This document shows, piece after piece, positions 33,941 through 43,401 of a DNA stretch of 64,000 bases. The stretch is from positions 9,900-73,899 of the forward strand of contig JAFAAW010000040.1 in the NCBI GenBank assembly GCA_023426365.1, read 5' to 3'. The notes below the pieces were generated by a model. The model saw only the letters and a list, made by a program, of their open reading frames with translations. It did no database searches and had not been told where the DNA came from. The translations under genes and the position numbers were made by a program. Numbering within the stretch: the first letter of the stretch is position 1; every line of letters begins with the position of its first letter. Source of the DNA: Pseudomonadota bacterium (GTDB lineage: Bacteria > Pseudomonadota > Alphaproteobacteria > Rhodospirillales > Magnetospirillaceae).

Positions 33941-34376
33941 GGCCGCCCGCCGCCTGCTGGCGGCCGTGACCCTGCTGGCCGTCGTGGCGCTGGGCGGGGC
34001 GCCGGCCGGCGCTGGCGAAACCCTGCCCGCGCCCGAGGCGGCCGCCCTGGCCGCGCGCAAGGCCGTCATTCTGGTGGACGTGCGCACGCCAGTGGAATGG
34101 AACGACACCGGCATCCCCGCGGGGGCACGGACCGTCAGTTGGGGGCGCCCCGATTTCGCCGAGCGCCTGCTGGAGGTGGCCGGCGTTGACCGCAACGCCC
34201 CGCTGGTGCTGATCTGCCGAACCGGCAACCGGTCGGGCAAGGCGCTGGCGGCGTTGCGCGACAGCGGCTTCACCCAGGCGCGTCACGTCCCCGAAGGCAT
34301 GGTCGGCAGCGCCGCCGGCCCCGGCTGGCTGGCGCGCGGCCTGCCGGTCGAGGAGTGGAGCGGCGACCGGCGCTGA
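33912..34376 (+). CDS. Exported rhodanese-like sulfurtransferase
   Basis: A rhodanese domain preceded by a signal-like N-terminus (RRLLAAVTLLAVVALGGAPAGA), so probably periplasmic. The active loop is C-R-T-G-N-R with the cysteine at about residue 102; VDVRTPVEW opens the domain. The start is uncertain: TTG at 33912 keeps a basic n-region and overlaps the methyltransferase by 29 bases, while GTG at 33966 would shorten the signal. No good ribosome binding site is visible, so translational coupling is likely. It abuts the convergent solute-binding gene. Confidence 0.78.
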   Translation: MAAGWRGGAEAARRLLAAVTLLAVVALGGAPAGAGETLPAPEAAALAARKAVILVDVRTPVEWNDTGIPAGARTVSWGRPDFAERLLEVAGVDRNAPLVLICRTGNRSGKALAALRDSGFTQARHVPEGMVGSAAGPGWLARGLPVEEWSGDRR

Positions 34377-35111
34377 TCACTGGACCGGGCGGGCGCCCAT
34401 CTGGCGGAACGCGTCCTCGATCCGCCGCAGCAACGCGGGGGGATTGGGGGCCCTGTTGGACACCAGGAAATAGCTTTCCAGGCGGACCAGGGTTTCCGAT
34501 TGCAGGCCCGTCAGCGACGATCGCGCCAGCGCCAGGGCGGCCGGATCGGCATAGTCGATCAGATAATCGCCATGGCCGCTGGCCAGCATGCGGATGGCGG
34601 CCTCGCGGCTGTCGGCAAAGGACACGTTGACCCGGTTGGCGGGGTCCTTGAAGAAGTCGATCCACCCGCCATAGCCGTAACCGCGCAGCAGGATCACCGA
34701 GCGGCCGCGCACCTTCTCGATCCCCTCAAGCGGCGGCGTCGTCCCCAGGCGATAGGCGTCCAGGTCCAGATAAGCCATGGGCAGATGGCCGTACTGCACG
34801 GAATCCAGGATGTCGGGATGGCGGATCAGCATGGCCACGTGGGAGGAACCGTCCCGCAGGCTGGCCATCAGGCGGGCGCCGGGATAGCACTTGATCTCGT
34901 AATCCAGCCCCGCGCGCCTGAGGATGGCCGAGACCAGTTCGATGGCCTTGCCGGACGGGTGGCCGTCGGGGCCGGTATAGGTCAGCGGGGGAAACTCGAC
35001 GCAGCCGACCTTGACCGGCTCGGCCCACGCCGCCGGTGGCGGCAGCAGGACGAACAGGGCAAGCGTCACGGCACAAAGGCGCCCCAGGCGGTCGGTCAGG
35101 CATTCCGGCAT
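34377..35111 (-). CDS. Periplasmic solute-binding protein, family 3
   Basis: A 244-residue exported protein of the SBP_bac_3 kind. The signal peptide ends near AWA-E, then VKVGCVEFPPLTYTGPDG, a GKAIELVSAILRRAGLDYEI lobe-one signature and a DYLIDYADPAALAL lobe-two part follow. No permease or ATPase lies near. It is divergent from a hybrid kinase 148 bases away and may act with it. The start at 35111 gives a normal signal peptide; ATGs at 35126 and 35156 would lengthen it. Confidence 0.8.
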   Translation of the reverse strand: MPECLTDRLGRLCAVTLALFVLLPPPAAWAEPVKVGCVEFPPLTYTGPDGHPSGKAIELVSAILRRAGLDYEIKCYPGARLMASLRDGSSHVAMLIRHPDILDSVQYGHLPMAYLDLDAYRLGTTPPLEGIEKVRGRSVILLRGYGYGGWIDFFKDPANRVNVSFADSREAAIRMLASGHGDYLIDYADPAALALARSSLTGLQSETLVRLESYFLVSNRAPNPPALLRRIEDAFRQMGARPVQ

Positions 35112-35259
35112 GGGCAGCGGGTCCATCGGCATCGGGTCAAGACCCGAGATCACCACATTGTGCAGGGCATCCCCCGCTTGCGCAATGGCTTCTGGTCAGG
35201 ATGGCGGCTTTGTCCTACCCTCGGGCTATCATTCTCGACCCGGGCAAGGACGACCTTCG

Positions 35260-37437
35260 GTGGCGCTTTGGCGTATCGAGCAGATCACCAGCCGCTTCCT
35301 GGCCATCGCCGTGTCGGCCTCGGCCGCGCTGGCGGTCATGGTGGCCGGCGCCGTGGCCTGGCGCCAGTTCGACACCGAACGCCACCGGCTGTCCGAGGCC
35401 ATGGCCGACATCGCGCGGCTGAACGCCATCGCCTTGCAGGAACCCATGTGGTCGATCAACGATCGCGCCACCCGCGCCATCGTCGGCTCGCTGAACGCCC
35501 ATCCCGAGGTGGCCTGCGCCGAGGTGACCGAACCCTATGGCGGCCTGCTGGCGGCAACCCGCGAACACGGCTGCGACACCCCCGCCGACACCGACAAGGT
35601 GATGGCGCAGATCGTCTATGAGGGCCATCTGCTGGGCCATCTGACCCTGTGGGTGGACCGCCGCGCCCTGTCGGCGGCGGCGCGATCGGACGCCCGGCTG
35701 ACGGTGATGGTGTTCCTGCTGCTGTCGGCCGCCATGGTGATCAGCGCGGTGTTCGCCCTGCGCGCCACGGTGATGGCCCCGCTGGAGCGCCTGAACCGCG
35801 CCATCGCCATGGCCGGCAAGGTGCCCAGCAACCCGCGCCCGCACGACGAGCTGGGCCGGGTGATCACCGCCTATAACAGCCTGCTGGACCGCATCGAGGC
35901 CCACAACGCCGAACTGGAGGACGCCCGCGCCCAGGCGGTGGCGGCGGCACAGGCCAAGTCGCGCTTCCTGGCCACCATGAGCCACGAGATCCGTACCCCC
36001 ATGCATGGCGTCCTGGGCACGGTGGAGCTGCTGCGCGAAACCCGGCTGAGCGACGAACAGCGCCAATATGCCGACGTCATCTGGCAATCCACCGAATCGC
36101 TGCTGGGCATCATCAACGACATCCTGGACCTGTCGAAGATCGAGGCCGGCAAGGTGCGCATCGCCCCCACCCCCACCAGCCCCAGCCACATCGCCCAGGA
36201 GGTGGCCGGCGCGCTGGCCGCCACCGCGCGCGCCAAGGGCCTGGCGCTGGACCTGACATGGAGCGCCGACACCCCCGCCTGGATCCAGGCCGATCCGCTG
36301 CGCCTGCGTCAGGTGGTGATGAACCTGGTGGGCAATGCGGTGAAATTCACCGAAAGCGGCCGCGTGACGCTGGCGCTCGGCCGCCGCGACGGCTGGCTGG
36401 AAATCGCCGTCTCCGACACCGGCATCGGCATCGCGCCCGACGACCTGACCCTGCTGTTCCAGCCGTTCCGGCAGGTGGACGCCTCGACCACCCGGCGCCA
36501 CGGCGGCACCGGTCTGGGGCTGTCCATCTCGCGCCAGTTGGTGGAATTGATGGGCGGACGCATCGAGGCGCAAAGCCGTGCCGGCGAAGGCTCCACCTTC
36601 CGCGTGTTGCTGCCGTTGATCGAGGCCCCGCCGCCCGCCCCGGCCGATCAGGGCGCGCCGCCGCTGGCCGTCGCCGGCGGCGGATTGGTGCTGGCGGCCG
36701 AGGACAACCCGGTGAACCAATGGCTGCTGCGCTCGCAATTGCAGCGCCTGGGCTATGACGCCGACATCCATCCCGACGGCGGCACGGCGCTGGCCGCCTT
36801 CCTGCGCGGCGGCGATTACGTGGCGGTCATCACCGATTATCACATGCCGGTCATGGATGGCCTGGACCTGGCGCGCGCCATCCGCGCGGCCGAAGCCCCC
36901 GGCACCCGCATCCCCATCATCGGCATGACCGCCGACGCCTTTGCCGAAACGGTGGAGGAATGCCTGCGCGCCGGCATGGACGACGTGGTGACCAAGCCGG
37001 TGGCGCTGCCCGATCTGTGCGCCATGCTGGCGCGGCGCATCCACGGCTGCCCCGCCCCCCAACCCGCGCCCTGCGCCCCCGGCCCGGCCGGCATGGCGAC
37101 CGAGGCGGCGCCGCTGCTGGATCACGAGGTGACCGCCGCCGTGTTCGGCGACGACCCCGACGCGCGGGCACATATGGCCGAACTGTTCGCCGCCACCGCC
37201 GACGACCTGCGCACCCGCATCGACACCCATCTGGCCGAGGGCGACGCCGCCCAATTGTGCGAGGCGGCCCATTCCCTGGCTTCGGCCGCGCTGTCCTTGG
37301 GCGCCACCCGGCTGGGGCTGGCGGCGCGCGCGCTGGAACATGCGGCCAAAGCCGACGACTGGGTGAAGATCCGCGCCCTTGCCGCACGGGTGGCCGTGCT
37401 GGACGCCGAGACGCGGGCGGCGCTGCACGGGGCGTAG
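35260..37437 (+). CDS. Hybrid sensor histidine kinase with receiver and Hpt domains
   Basis: A 725-residue membrane kinase. In order: membrane span (about 10-33), a periplasmic sensor (34-145), a second span (147-168), HAMP (168-220), HisKA with H242 (SHEIRTP), HATPase with NLVGNAVKF and GTGLGLSISRQ, a receiver with the phospho-Asp in ITDYHMP, and an Hpt domain with the histidine in CEAAHSLASAA. It is the BarA/EvgS-type multistep phosphorelay layout. The GTG at 35260 is chosen because AAGGA lies 10 bases upstream and the first span begins there. Divergent from the solute-binding gene. Confidence 0.92.
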   Translation: MALWRIEQITSRFLAIAVSASAALAVMVAGAVAWRQFDTERHRLSEAMADIARLNAIALQEPMWSINDRATRAIVGSLNAHPEVACAEVTEPYGGLLAATREHGCDTPADTDKVMAQIVYEGHLLGHLTLWVDRRALSAAARSDARLTVMVFLLLSAAMVISAVFALRATVMAPLERLNRAIAMAGKVPSNPRPHDELGRVITAYNSLLDRIEAHNAELEDARAQAVAAAQAKSRFLATMSHEIRTPMHGVLGTVELLRETRLSDEQRQYADVIWQSTESLLGIINDILDLSKIEAGKVRIAPTPTSPSHIAQEVAGALAATARAKGLALDLTWSADTPAWIQADPLRLRQVVMNLVGNAVKFTESGRVTLALGRRDGWLEIAVSDTGIGIAPDDLTLLFQPFRQVDASTTRRHGGTGLGLSISRQLVELMGGRIEAQSRAGEGSTFRVLLPLIEAPPPAPADQGAPPLAVAGGGLVLAAEDNPVNQWLLRSQLQRLGYDADIHPDGGTALAAFLRGGDYVAVITDYHMPVMDGLDLARAIRAAEAPGTRIPIIGMTADAFAETVEECLRAGMDDVVTKPVALPDLCAMLARRIHGCPAPQPAPCAPGPAGMATEAAPLLDHEVTAAVFGDDPDARAHMAELFAATADDLRTRIDTHLAEGDAAQLCEAAHSLASAALSLGATRLGLAARALEHAAKADDWVKIRALAARVAVLDAETRAALHGA

Positions 37438-37523
37438 AGACGGGGCATAGAACCCTTTCCCCCACGCGCCCCGGTGCTTTAGGATCGCGCGCCTATGCAA
37501 CCCGACAGCCAGCGAGTAATGGA

Positions 37524-37862
37524 ATGCAGTGTCCCCAGTGCCACTCCGAACACGCCTATCACGACGGCAACCTGTGGATTTGCCCGGAGTGCGCCCATGA
37601 ATGGAACCCCGATACCGCCGGCACCGCCGACACCGCGGATCAGGGCGTGCACGACGCCAACGGCAACCTGCTGGCGGACGGCGACAGCGTCACCGTGATC
37701 AAGGATCTCAAGGTCAAGGGGTCGTCCTTGGTGGTCAAGGGCGGCACCAAGGTGAAGAACATTCGTCTGGTGCCCGACTCCGCCGACGGCCACGACATTT
37801 CGTGCAAGATCGACGGCATCGGCGCCATGGGCTTGAAGTCGGAATACGTGAAAAAGGCGTAA
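37524..37862 (+). CDS. yjdM: YjdM/PhnA-type zinc ribbon protein
   Basis: A 112-residue protein with an N-terminal zinc ribbon (C3, C6, C20, C23: QCPQCHSEH...WICPECAHEW), then the DANGNLLADGDSVTVIKDLKVKG domain and a C-terminal KSEYVKKA. This is the family once named PhnA, although it is not the phosphonoacetate hydrolase; its function is not settled. The ATG at 37524 begins the ribbon. It is convergent with the M16 peptidase, and a 15-bp hairpin lies between. Confidence 0.9.
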   Translation: MQCPQCHSEHAYHDGNLWICPECAHEWNPDTAGTADTADQGVHDANGNLLADGDSVTVIKDLKVKGSSLVVKGGTKVKNIRLVPDSADGHDISCKIDGIGAMGLKSEYVKKA

Positions 37863-38000
37863 GGCCGCCCGCCCCCCTTGGGCCTAACCCGAGGGGGGAC
37901 CGGTCCTGGAGCATTATGCGCGCCGACGCCGTCAGGGCGGGCGATGCGACCAGCCCACGCGGCGCCTGAGCGGCCCCCGCAGGGGGCGCCAGAGGCGGGC

Positions 38001-38036
38001 CTGGAGATGGTTCCGGGTGAACGGAACCATCTCCAG
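38001..38036. terminator. Fifteen-base-pair perfect hairpin between convergent genes
   Basis: CTGGAGATGGTTCCG (38001-38015) and its complement (38022-38036), with a 6-base loop, lie 16 bases past the stop of the M16 peptidase gene (minus strand). No T-run follows on either strand. A second small hairpin, GCCCCC-GCA-GGGGGC (37973-37987), lies beside it. It is likely a bidirectional terminator or 3'-end stabiliser. Confidence 0.6.
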
Positions 38037-38052
38037 CCGGACCGGACGCGGG

Positions 38053-39312
38053 CTACAGCTTCAGCCGCGCGGCCATGCTGTCATAGGATTCCACCTTGGC
38101 CAGCGGGCCGATGGCGGCGATGGTGGGCCGGCTGGAGAACAGGCGCCTGGCCACCCGCACGATCTCGGCATTGTCGATGGCCTCGACCTTCTGCACCACC
38201 TCGGCGGTGGCGATGGGGCGGCCGTAGACCAGGATCTGGCGGGCAAGCTGTTCGCAGCGCGAGCTGGTGCTTTCCAGGCTCATCAGGATCGATGCCTTGA
38301 GCTGGGCGCGGGCGCGGTGCAGTTCGTCGTCCGAGACGCCGCCCACCACCTTGACCACCTCGTCACACATGACGGGCACCAGTTCCGTCACCTCGTCCTC
38401 GCCGGTGCCGGCATAGATGCCGAACAGGCCGCCATCGGCATAGGACGACGTGAAGGAATAGATGGAATAGACCAGGCCGCGCTTTTCGCGCACCTCCTGG
38501 AACAGGCGGCTCGACATGCCGCCGCCCAGCAGGGTGGACAGCACCGATGCGGCGTAATAATCGGGGTCGTCATAGGACACGCCGTCGAAGCCGAGCACCA
38601 GATTGACCTGCTCGATGTCGCGTTCCTCGCGGAAATCGCCGCCCACATAGGCCGCCGCCTCGGGCTTGACGTCGGGCGCGGTGGAGAGACTGGCGAAGGC
38701 CCGCTCAGCCTCGGCCACCAGGGCGTCGTGGTCGATGCGCCCGGCGGCGGCCAGCACCATGCGCGGCGCCGAATAATGCTCGCCCATATAGGACAGGATG
38801 GTGTCGCGGCCCATGGCGCGCACCAGGTCCTCGGTGCCCAGCACCGGGCGGCCCAGGGGCTGGCCCGGATAGGCGGTGGCCTGGAAGTGGTCGAAGATGA
38901 TGTCGTCGGGGGTGTCGTTGGCCTGCCCGATCTCCTGGACCACCACGTCCTGTTCGCGCGCCAGCTCCTCGGCGTCCAGGGTCGAGTGCTGGAGGATGTC
39001 GGCGACGATGTCGAGCGCCAGCGAGGTGTCTTCCTTCAGCACCTTGGCGTAATAGGCGGTGTGATCGCGCGCGGTATAGGCGTTCAGATGCCCGCCGACC
39101 GCATCCATCTCCTCGGCGATGTCGCGGGCGCTGCGGCGCGCAGTGCCCTTGAACGCCATGTGTTCCAAGAGGTGCGAGATGCCGTTGACCTCGGCCGGTT
39201 CGTGCCGGGTTCCGGCATCCACCCACACGCCCAGCGACGCGCTTTCCACCGTGGCCATGGGATCGCTGACCACGCGCAGGCCCGAGGCGAGCCGGGTTTC
39301 ACGGATACCCAT
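38053..39312 (-). CDS. M16 family zinc peptidase
   Basis: A 419-residue member of the pitrilysin/processing-peptidase family, close to mitochondrial MPP-beta. The inverted zinc motif is H47-LL-E50-H51 (SHLLEHMAFKG), with the third-ligand region in the AREQDVVVQEIGQANDTPDD stretch and the late LGGGMSSRLFQEVREKRGLVYSI signature. It starts one base into the end of thrC (TGATG) and is co-transcribed with it. Substrates in bacteria are not settled; protein or peptide clearance is likely. Confidence 0.94.
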   Translation of the reverse strand: MGIRETRLASGLRVVSDPMATVESASLGVWVDAGTRHEPAEVNGISHLLEHMAFKGTARRSARDIAEEMDAVGGHLNAYTARDHTAYYAKVLKEDTSLALDIVADILQHSTLDAEELAREQDVVVQEIGQANDTPDDIIFDHFQATAYPGQPLGRPVLGTEDLVRAMGRDTILSYMGEHYSAPRMVLAAAGRIDHDALVAEAERAFASLSTAPDVKPEAAAYVGGDFREERDIEQVNLVLGFDGVSYDDPDYYAASVLSTLLGGGMSSRLFQEVREKRGLVYSIYSFTSSYADGGLFGIYAGTGEDEVTELVPVMCDEVVKVVGGVSDDELHRARAQLKASILMSLESTSSRCEQLARQILVYGRPIATAEVVQKVEAIDNAEIVRVARRLFSSRPTIAAIGPLAKVESYDSMAARLKL

Positions 39313-40712
39313 CAGCGGCGGCCCTTGGCGAAGGCGCTGACATAGTCGCGGATGGCGGCAAGGTCGTTGGCGATGGTGTCGTAGCGTTCGGTGCGCTCGA
39401 ACAGGTCGGCCAGATGGGGCGGCAGGTTCGGGCGGACGCCGGTGGCCTTTTCCACCGCATCGGGGAACTTGGCCGGATGCGCGGTGGCCAGCGCCACCAT
39501 GGGGCTGTCGGCCTTCAGCTTGGCCTTGAGGCCGGCGCCGGCACCGATGGCGGAATGGGGGTCCAGCGTCTCGCCGGTCTGGTTCCTGATGCTGCGCATC
39601 AGGCCCAAGGTGGCGTCGTCGTCGAAGCGGTGGCCCTCGAACAATTCGCACATGGCGGCAAAGGCGCCCTGGGGCATGGCCATCACGCCGGTCTTGCGGA
39701 ACTCGTCCATCAGACGCTCCACCGCCGCGCCCTCGCGGCCCACATAGTCGAACACCAGGCGTTCGAAGTTGGACGACACCTGGATGTCCATGCTGGGCGA
39801 CAGGGTCGGCACCACGCCGTCGGCTTCCATGCGGCCGGTCTCGAAGAAGCGGGTCAGGATGTCGTTGGTGTTCGACCCCACCACCAGCCGGTCGATGGGC
39901 AGGCCCATCTTGCGCGCCACGTAGCCGGCGAACACGTTGCCGAAATTGCCGGTCGGCACGCTGAAACTGACCGACACGTCGGGCGCGCCGATCGCCACCG
40001 CGGCGGCGAAGTAATAGGCGACCTGGGCCATGACCCGCGCCCAGTTGATGGAGTTGACCGCCGACAGATTGAATTCGTCGCGGAAGGCATGATCGTTGAA
40101 CAGCGCCTTCACCGCGTCCTGGCAATCGTCGAAGGTGCCTTCCACCGCCAGGTTGCGCACGTTGGCCGACAGGATGGTGGTCATCTGGCGGCGCTGCACC
40201 TCGGAGGTGCGGCCCTTGGGATGCAGGATGACGATGTCCACCGCATCGCGGTCGCGGCAGGCCTCGATGGCGGCCGAACCGGTATCGCCCGAGGTGGCGC
40301 CGACGATCAGGACCCGCTGGCCCTTCTTCTTCAGCACGTGGTCGAACAGGCGGCCGACCAGTTGCAGCGCGTAATCCTTGAACGCCAGCGTCGGGCCGTG
40401 GAACAGCTCGCAGACCCACTGGTTGTGGCCGATCTGCTTGAGCGGCGCCACCGCCGGATGGGTGAAGCCGGCATAGGCGTCGGCCACCATGGCGGCCAGT
40501 TCGTCCTCGGTCAGGCAGCCGGCGACAAACGGCGCCATCACCTTGGCGGCCAGCCTGTCATAGGGCAGGCCGCGCAGCGCGCTGATCTGCTCGGGCGTGA
40601 AGGTGGGCCAGCTTTCCGGGACGTACAGGCCGCCATCGCGGGCCAGACCGGCCAACAGAACATCGTCGAAATCCAGAACGGGGGCATTGCCCCGGGTGCT
40701 GACATACTTCAC
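39312..40712 (-). CDS. thrC: Threonine synthase
   Basis: PLP enzyme turning O-phosphohomoserine into threonine, the step after ThrB (1-372). The 466-residue protein has MKYVSTRG at the start, the PLP-lysine K112 in LAFKDYALQL, and the VGATSGDTGSAAIE phosphate-binding segment. It is of the type II (yeast-like) length. It begins 69 bases after the M32 peptidase stop and overlaps the M16 gene by one base. Confidence 0.97.
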   Translation of the reverse strand: MKYVSTRGNAPVLDFDDVLLAGLARDGGLYVPESWPTFTPEQISALRGLPYDRLAAKVMAPFVAGCLTEDELAAMVADAYAGFTHPAVAPLKQIGHNQWVCELFHGPTLAFKDYALQLVGRLFDHVLKKKGQRVLIVGATSGDTGSAAIEACRDRDAVDIVILHPKGRTSEVQRRQMTTILSANVRNLAVEGTFDDCQDAVKALFNDHAFRDEFNLSAVNSINWARVMAQVAYYFAAAVAIGAPDVSVSFSVPTGNFGNVFAGYVARKMGLPIDRLVVGSNTNDILTRFFETGRMEADGVVPTLSPSMDIQVSSNFERLVFDYVGREGAAVERLMDEFRKTGVMAMPQGAFAAMCELFEGHRFDDDATLGLMRSIRNQTGETLDPHSAIGAGAGLKAKLKADSPMVALATAHPAKFPDAVEKATGVRPNLPPHLADLFERTERYDTIANDLAAIRDYVSAFAKGRR

Positions 40713-40780
40713 GTAAAACCCCGACTTGGAAGGCGCCGAACGGCGGGTACACTAACGATACCGATCGTCTCGGGCAAGGA

Positions 40781-42277
40781 TCAGCCCAAGTACCGGTCTT
40801 TCAGGTGGGCCTTGAACACGCCCGCGTCCAGCGCCCGCCCGGTGGCGCGCACCAGCAGCTCGCCTGTGGACAGCGAACTGCCCAGCCCGTGGACGTTGGC
40901 GCGCAGCCATGTGCGCAAGGGGCCGAAATCGCCCGCGCCGATGGCCGGCAGGATGCTGTGATCGGCCCGGCGGGCGGCGTCGAACAACTGGGCGGCGGTC
41001 ATGGCGCCCAGCGTGTAGGTGGGGAAATAGCCCCACGCCCCGCCATACCAGTGGATGTCCTGAAGACAGCCCAGGCGGTCGTCGGGCGGCGTGATCCCCA
41101 GCAGGCGGGCATAGCCTTCGTTCCAGGCGGCGGGCAGGTCGTCGACCTCCATGCCCCCTTCCACCAGCGCCTTTTCCAGGCGATAGCGGATGATGACGTG
41201 GGCGGGATAGGTGACCTCGTCGGCATCGACGCGGATGAAGCCGCGCTCGACCCGGATGCCCAGGCGGTACAGGTTCTCGGCGTCCCAGTCGGGGCCGCTG
41301 CCGCCGAACGCCTGGGCCAGACGCGGCGCCGCCCACCCAGTGAACTCGCGCGAGCGGCAGGCCTGCATCTCCATCAGCAGGCTTTGGCTTTCATGCATCT
41401 GCATGCCGCGGGCGCGGCCCACCGGCTGATGGCGCCAGCGCCCGCCGGGCAGGCCGAATTCGTACAAGGCGTGGCCGGTTTCATGGATCACCCCCATCAG
41501 CGCCGAGGTGAAATCGGCCTCGTCATAGCGGGTGGTGATGCGGGTGTCGTCGGGATAGCCGCCGCAGAAGGGGTGGAAACTGGTGTCGATGCGGCCATGG
41601 GCGAAGTCGAAGCCCAGCGCGGTCATGAACTGGATGCCGAGCGATCGCTGCACGTCGGTGGGAAACGGGCCGGCCGGCAGGCGGGGCGCGGGCCGCGCGG
41701 CTTGGGCATCCAGCGCGCGGCCGATGAAATCGGGCAGGAAGCCTTCGAGATCGGCGAACACCGCGTCGATGTCGGCCGAACGGCCGTCGGGTTCGTACTG
41801 GTCCAGCAGCGCGTCGTAGAGCGAGACGCCCAGCGCCTCGGCCTTGGCCTGGGCGGCCTGGCGCACCAGCCCCAGCAGGGTCTTGAGGCTGGGGGCGACC
41901 AGGGCGAAATCCGCCGCCGGACGCGCCTGGCGCCACAGCATCTCGCACGCCGATTCCGCCTTGGCGATGGCTTCGACCAGATCGGCGGGCACCGCCGCCG
42001 CATGCACCCACTCGCGCCGCATCTCGCGCAGGTTGGCCCGCTCCCACGGGTCGGACACTTCGGCCTCGGCGCGGTCCAGCAATTCGGGGATGTCGGGGGC
42101 GGTGACGGTTTCGTGGGCCAGCGATTTCAGCAGCGCCAACTGGTCGGCGCGCGCCTCGGCGCCGCCTTCGGGCATCATGGTGGACATGTCCCAATGCAAC
42201 ACCGACAAGGTGTCGCCCAAAATGCCGGCCTTGCGGAAAATCGCTTCCAACCGCCCGTAGGCACCCTGTTCAACCAT
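40781..42277 (-). CDS. M32 family metallocarboxypeptidase (Taq type)
   Basis: A 498-residue cytosolic zinc carboxypeptidase. The HEXXH motif is H265-E266-TG-H269 (GVIHETGHALYEFGL), and the family-specific strings HPFCGGYPDDTRITTRYDE and the ESQSLLMEMQACRS segment with the third zinc ligand are present. It trims residues from peptide C-termini. The start MVEQGAYGRLEAIFRK is at 42277. It is divergent from elbB (127 bases), with thrC downstream. Confidence 0.95.
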   Translation of the reverse strand: MVEQGAYGRLEAIFRKAGILGDTLSVLHWDMSTMMPEGGAEARADQLALLKSLAHETVTAPDIPELLDRAEAEVSDPWERANLREMRREWVHAAAVPADLVEAIAKAESACEMLWRQARPAADFALVAPSLKTLLGLVRQAAQAKAEALGVSLYDALLDQYEPDGRSADIDAVFADLEGFLPDFIGRALDAQAARPAPRLPAGPFPTDVQRSLGIQFMTALGFDFAHGRIDTSFHPFCGGYPDDTRITTRYDEADFTSALMGVIHETGHALYEFGLPGGRWRHQPVGRARGMQMHESQSLLMEMQACRSREFTGWAAPRLAQAFGGSGPDWDAENLYRLGIRVERGFIRVDADEVTYPAHVIIRYRLEKALVEGGMEVDDLPAAWNEGYARLLGITPPDDRLGCLQDIHWYGGAWGYFPTYTLGAMTAAQLFDAARRADHSILPAIGAGDFGPLRTWLRANVHGLGSSLSTGELLVRATGRALDAGVFKAHLKDRYLG

Positions 42278-42404
42278 GCCGTCGAAACCCCATATGGCGT
42301 CGCATCGTGATAACCGGCCTCACGATAGACCAGCCGCCCGGGTGGTGGGCAACGCTTTTCCGGGCTATGCTGGCGCGCATTCCAACCAAAGGAAGACCAA
42401 CGCC

Positions 42405-43058
42405 ATGACCAAACCCCGTTTCGCCGTGGTGCTGTCCGGCTGCGGCGTCTATGACGGCGCCGAGATCCACGAGGCCGTGCTGACCCTGCTGGCCATCGAC
42501 CGTGCCGGCGGCACCTATCAGTGCTTTGCTCCCGACGTGGCCCAGATGCACGTGGTCAACCACCTGACCGGCCAGGAATCGGGCGAAAGCCGCAACGTGC
42601 TGGTGGAGGCCGCCCGCATCGCCCGCGGCGCCATCAAGCCGCTGGCGGATTTCGACGCCGGCACCTTCGACGCCATCGTGTTTCCCGGCGGCTTCGGGGC
42701 CGCCAAGAACCTGTGTACCTTCGCCGTCGCCGGTCCCGACTGCACCGTCAACGCGGACGTGGAGCGCGCCATCAAGGCCATGCGCGCGGCGGCCAAGCCC
42801 ATCGGCGCCCTGTGCATCGCCCCGGCCATCCTGGCCCGCGTGCTGGGCGAGGTGGAGGTGACCATCGGGTCCGATGCCGGCACCGCCGCCGCGCTGGAGA
42901 AGATGGGCGCCCATCACGTCAATCGCAGCCATGGCGAGATCGCGGTGGACGAGGCGCGCAAGGTGGTGACCACGCCGTGCTACATGCTCGACGCCTCGAT
43001 CGGGCAAATCGCCGACGGCGCCCAGGCGGTGGTGACCAAGCTGATCGCCATGATGTGA
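42405..43058 (+). CDS. elbB: DJ-1/PfpI-family protein ElbB
   Basis: A 217-residue member of the ElbB branch of the DJ-1/PfpI superfamily. It has AVVLSGCGVYDGAEIHEAVL, the FPGGFGAAKNL loop, and the cysteine of GALCIAPAIL at the nucleophile elbow. ElbB has been described as a glyoxalase-like enzyme tied to early isoprenoid work in E. coli, but its role is unclear. ATG at 42405; GGAAGA lies upstream. A GC-rich hairpin follows the stop. Confidence 0.92.
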   Translation: MTKPRFAVVLSGCGVYDGAEIHEAVLTLLAIDRAGGTYQCFAPDVAQMHVVNHLTGQESGESRNVLVEAARIARGAIKPLADFDAGTFDAIVFPGGFGAAKNLCTFAVAGPDCTVNADVERAIKAMRAAAKPIGALCIAPAILARVLGEVEVTIGSDAGTAAALEKMGAHHVNRSHGEIAVDEARKVVTTPCYMLDASIGQIADGAQAVVTKLIAMM

Positions 43059-43064
43059 ACGGCC

Positions 43065-43099
43065 GGGCCGGCGCCGCGCCGCCCGGGCGCCGCCGGCCC
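43065..43099 (+). terminator. GC-rich hairpin after elbB
   Basis: A 9-bp perfect stem, GGGCCGGCG (43065-43073) with CGCCGGCCC (43091-43099), lies 7 bases past the elbB stop; the 17-base loop can itself pair. There is no T-run, only CTCC. Confidence 0.4.
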
Positions 43100-43176
43100 T
43101 CCGCATGCGTGTTTGCGCATGAGACGCGCCGTGCCCACATGCGAGGACCACCCCTTACGCAAAGGAGGGTCCCCCC

Positions 43177-43386
43177 ATGGGCGACAAGGACACCGCGGGC
43201 GGCAAGGACAAGGCCACAAGCGGAACCGACCCGCGCCAGCCCGGCCGCAAGGTGCCGCTGTACCAAAGCAACCCCGAGGACGAGGACGGCGTGGATCTGG
43301 CCGGCGAGGATTCCTTCCCCGCCAGCGACCCGCCGTCGCACACCCCGATCAGTCATCCGGGCAAACCCTGCCCGGACAAGAACTGA
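43177..43386 (+). CDS. Small acidic protein
   Basis: A 69-residue soluble protein, rich in Asp, Pro and Lys, with the motif EDSFPASDPPSHTPISHPG, a wording shared by small proteins in many alphaproteobacteria as I recall. A strong ribosome binding site, AAGGAGG, lies 8 bases before the ATG. There is no signal peptide or cysteine pair. It stands between elbB and a convergent thioesterase gene. Function is unknown. Confidence 0.75.
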   Translation: MGDKDTAGGKDKATSGTDPRQPGRKVPLYQSNPEDEDGVDLAGEDSFPASDPPSHTPISHPGKPCPDKN

Positions 43387-43401
43387 CGATCTTCGCCCCC
43401 C

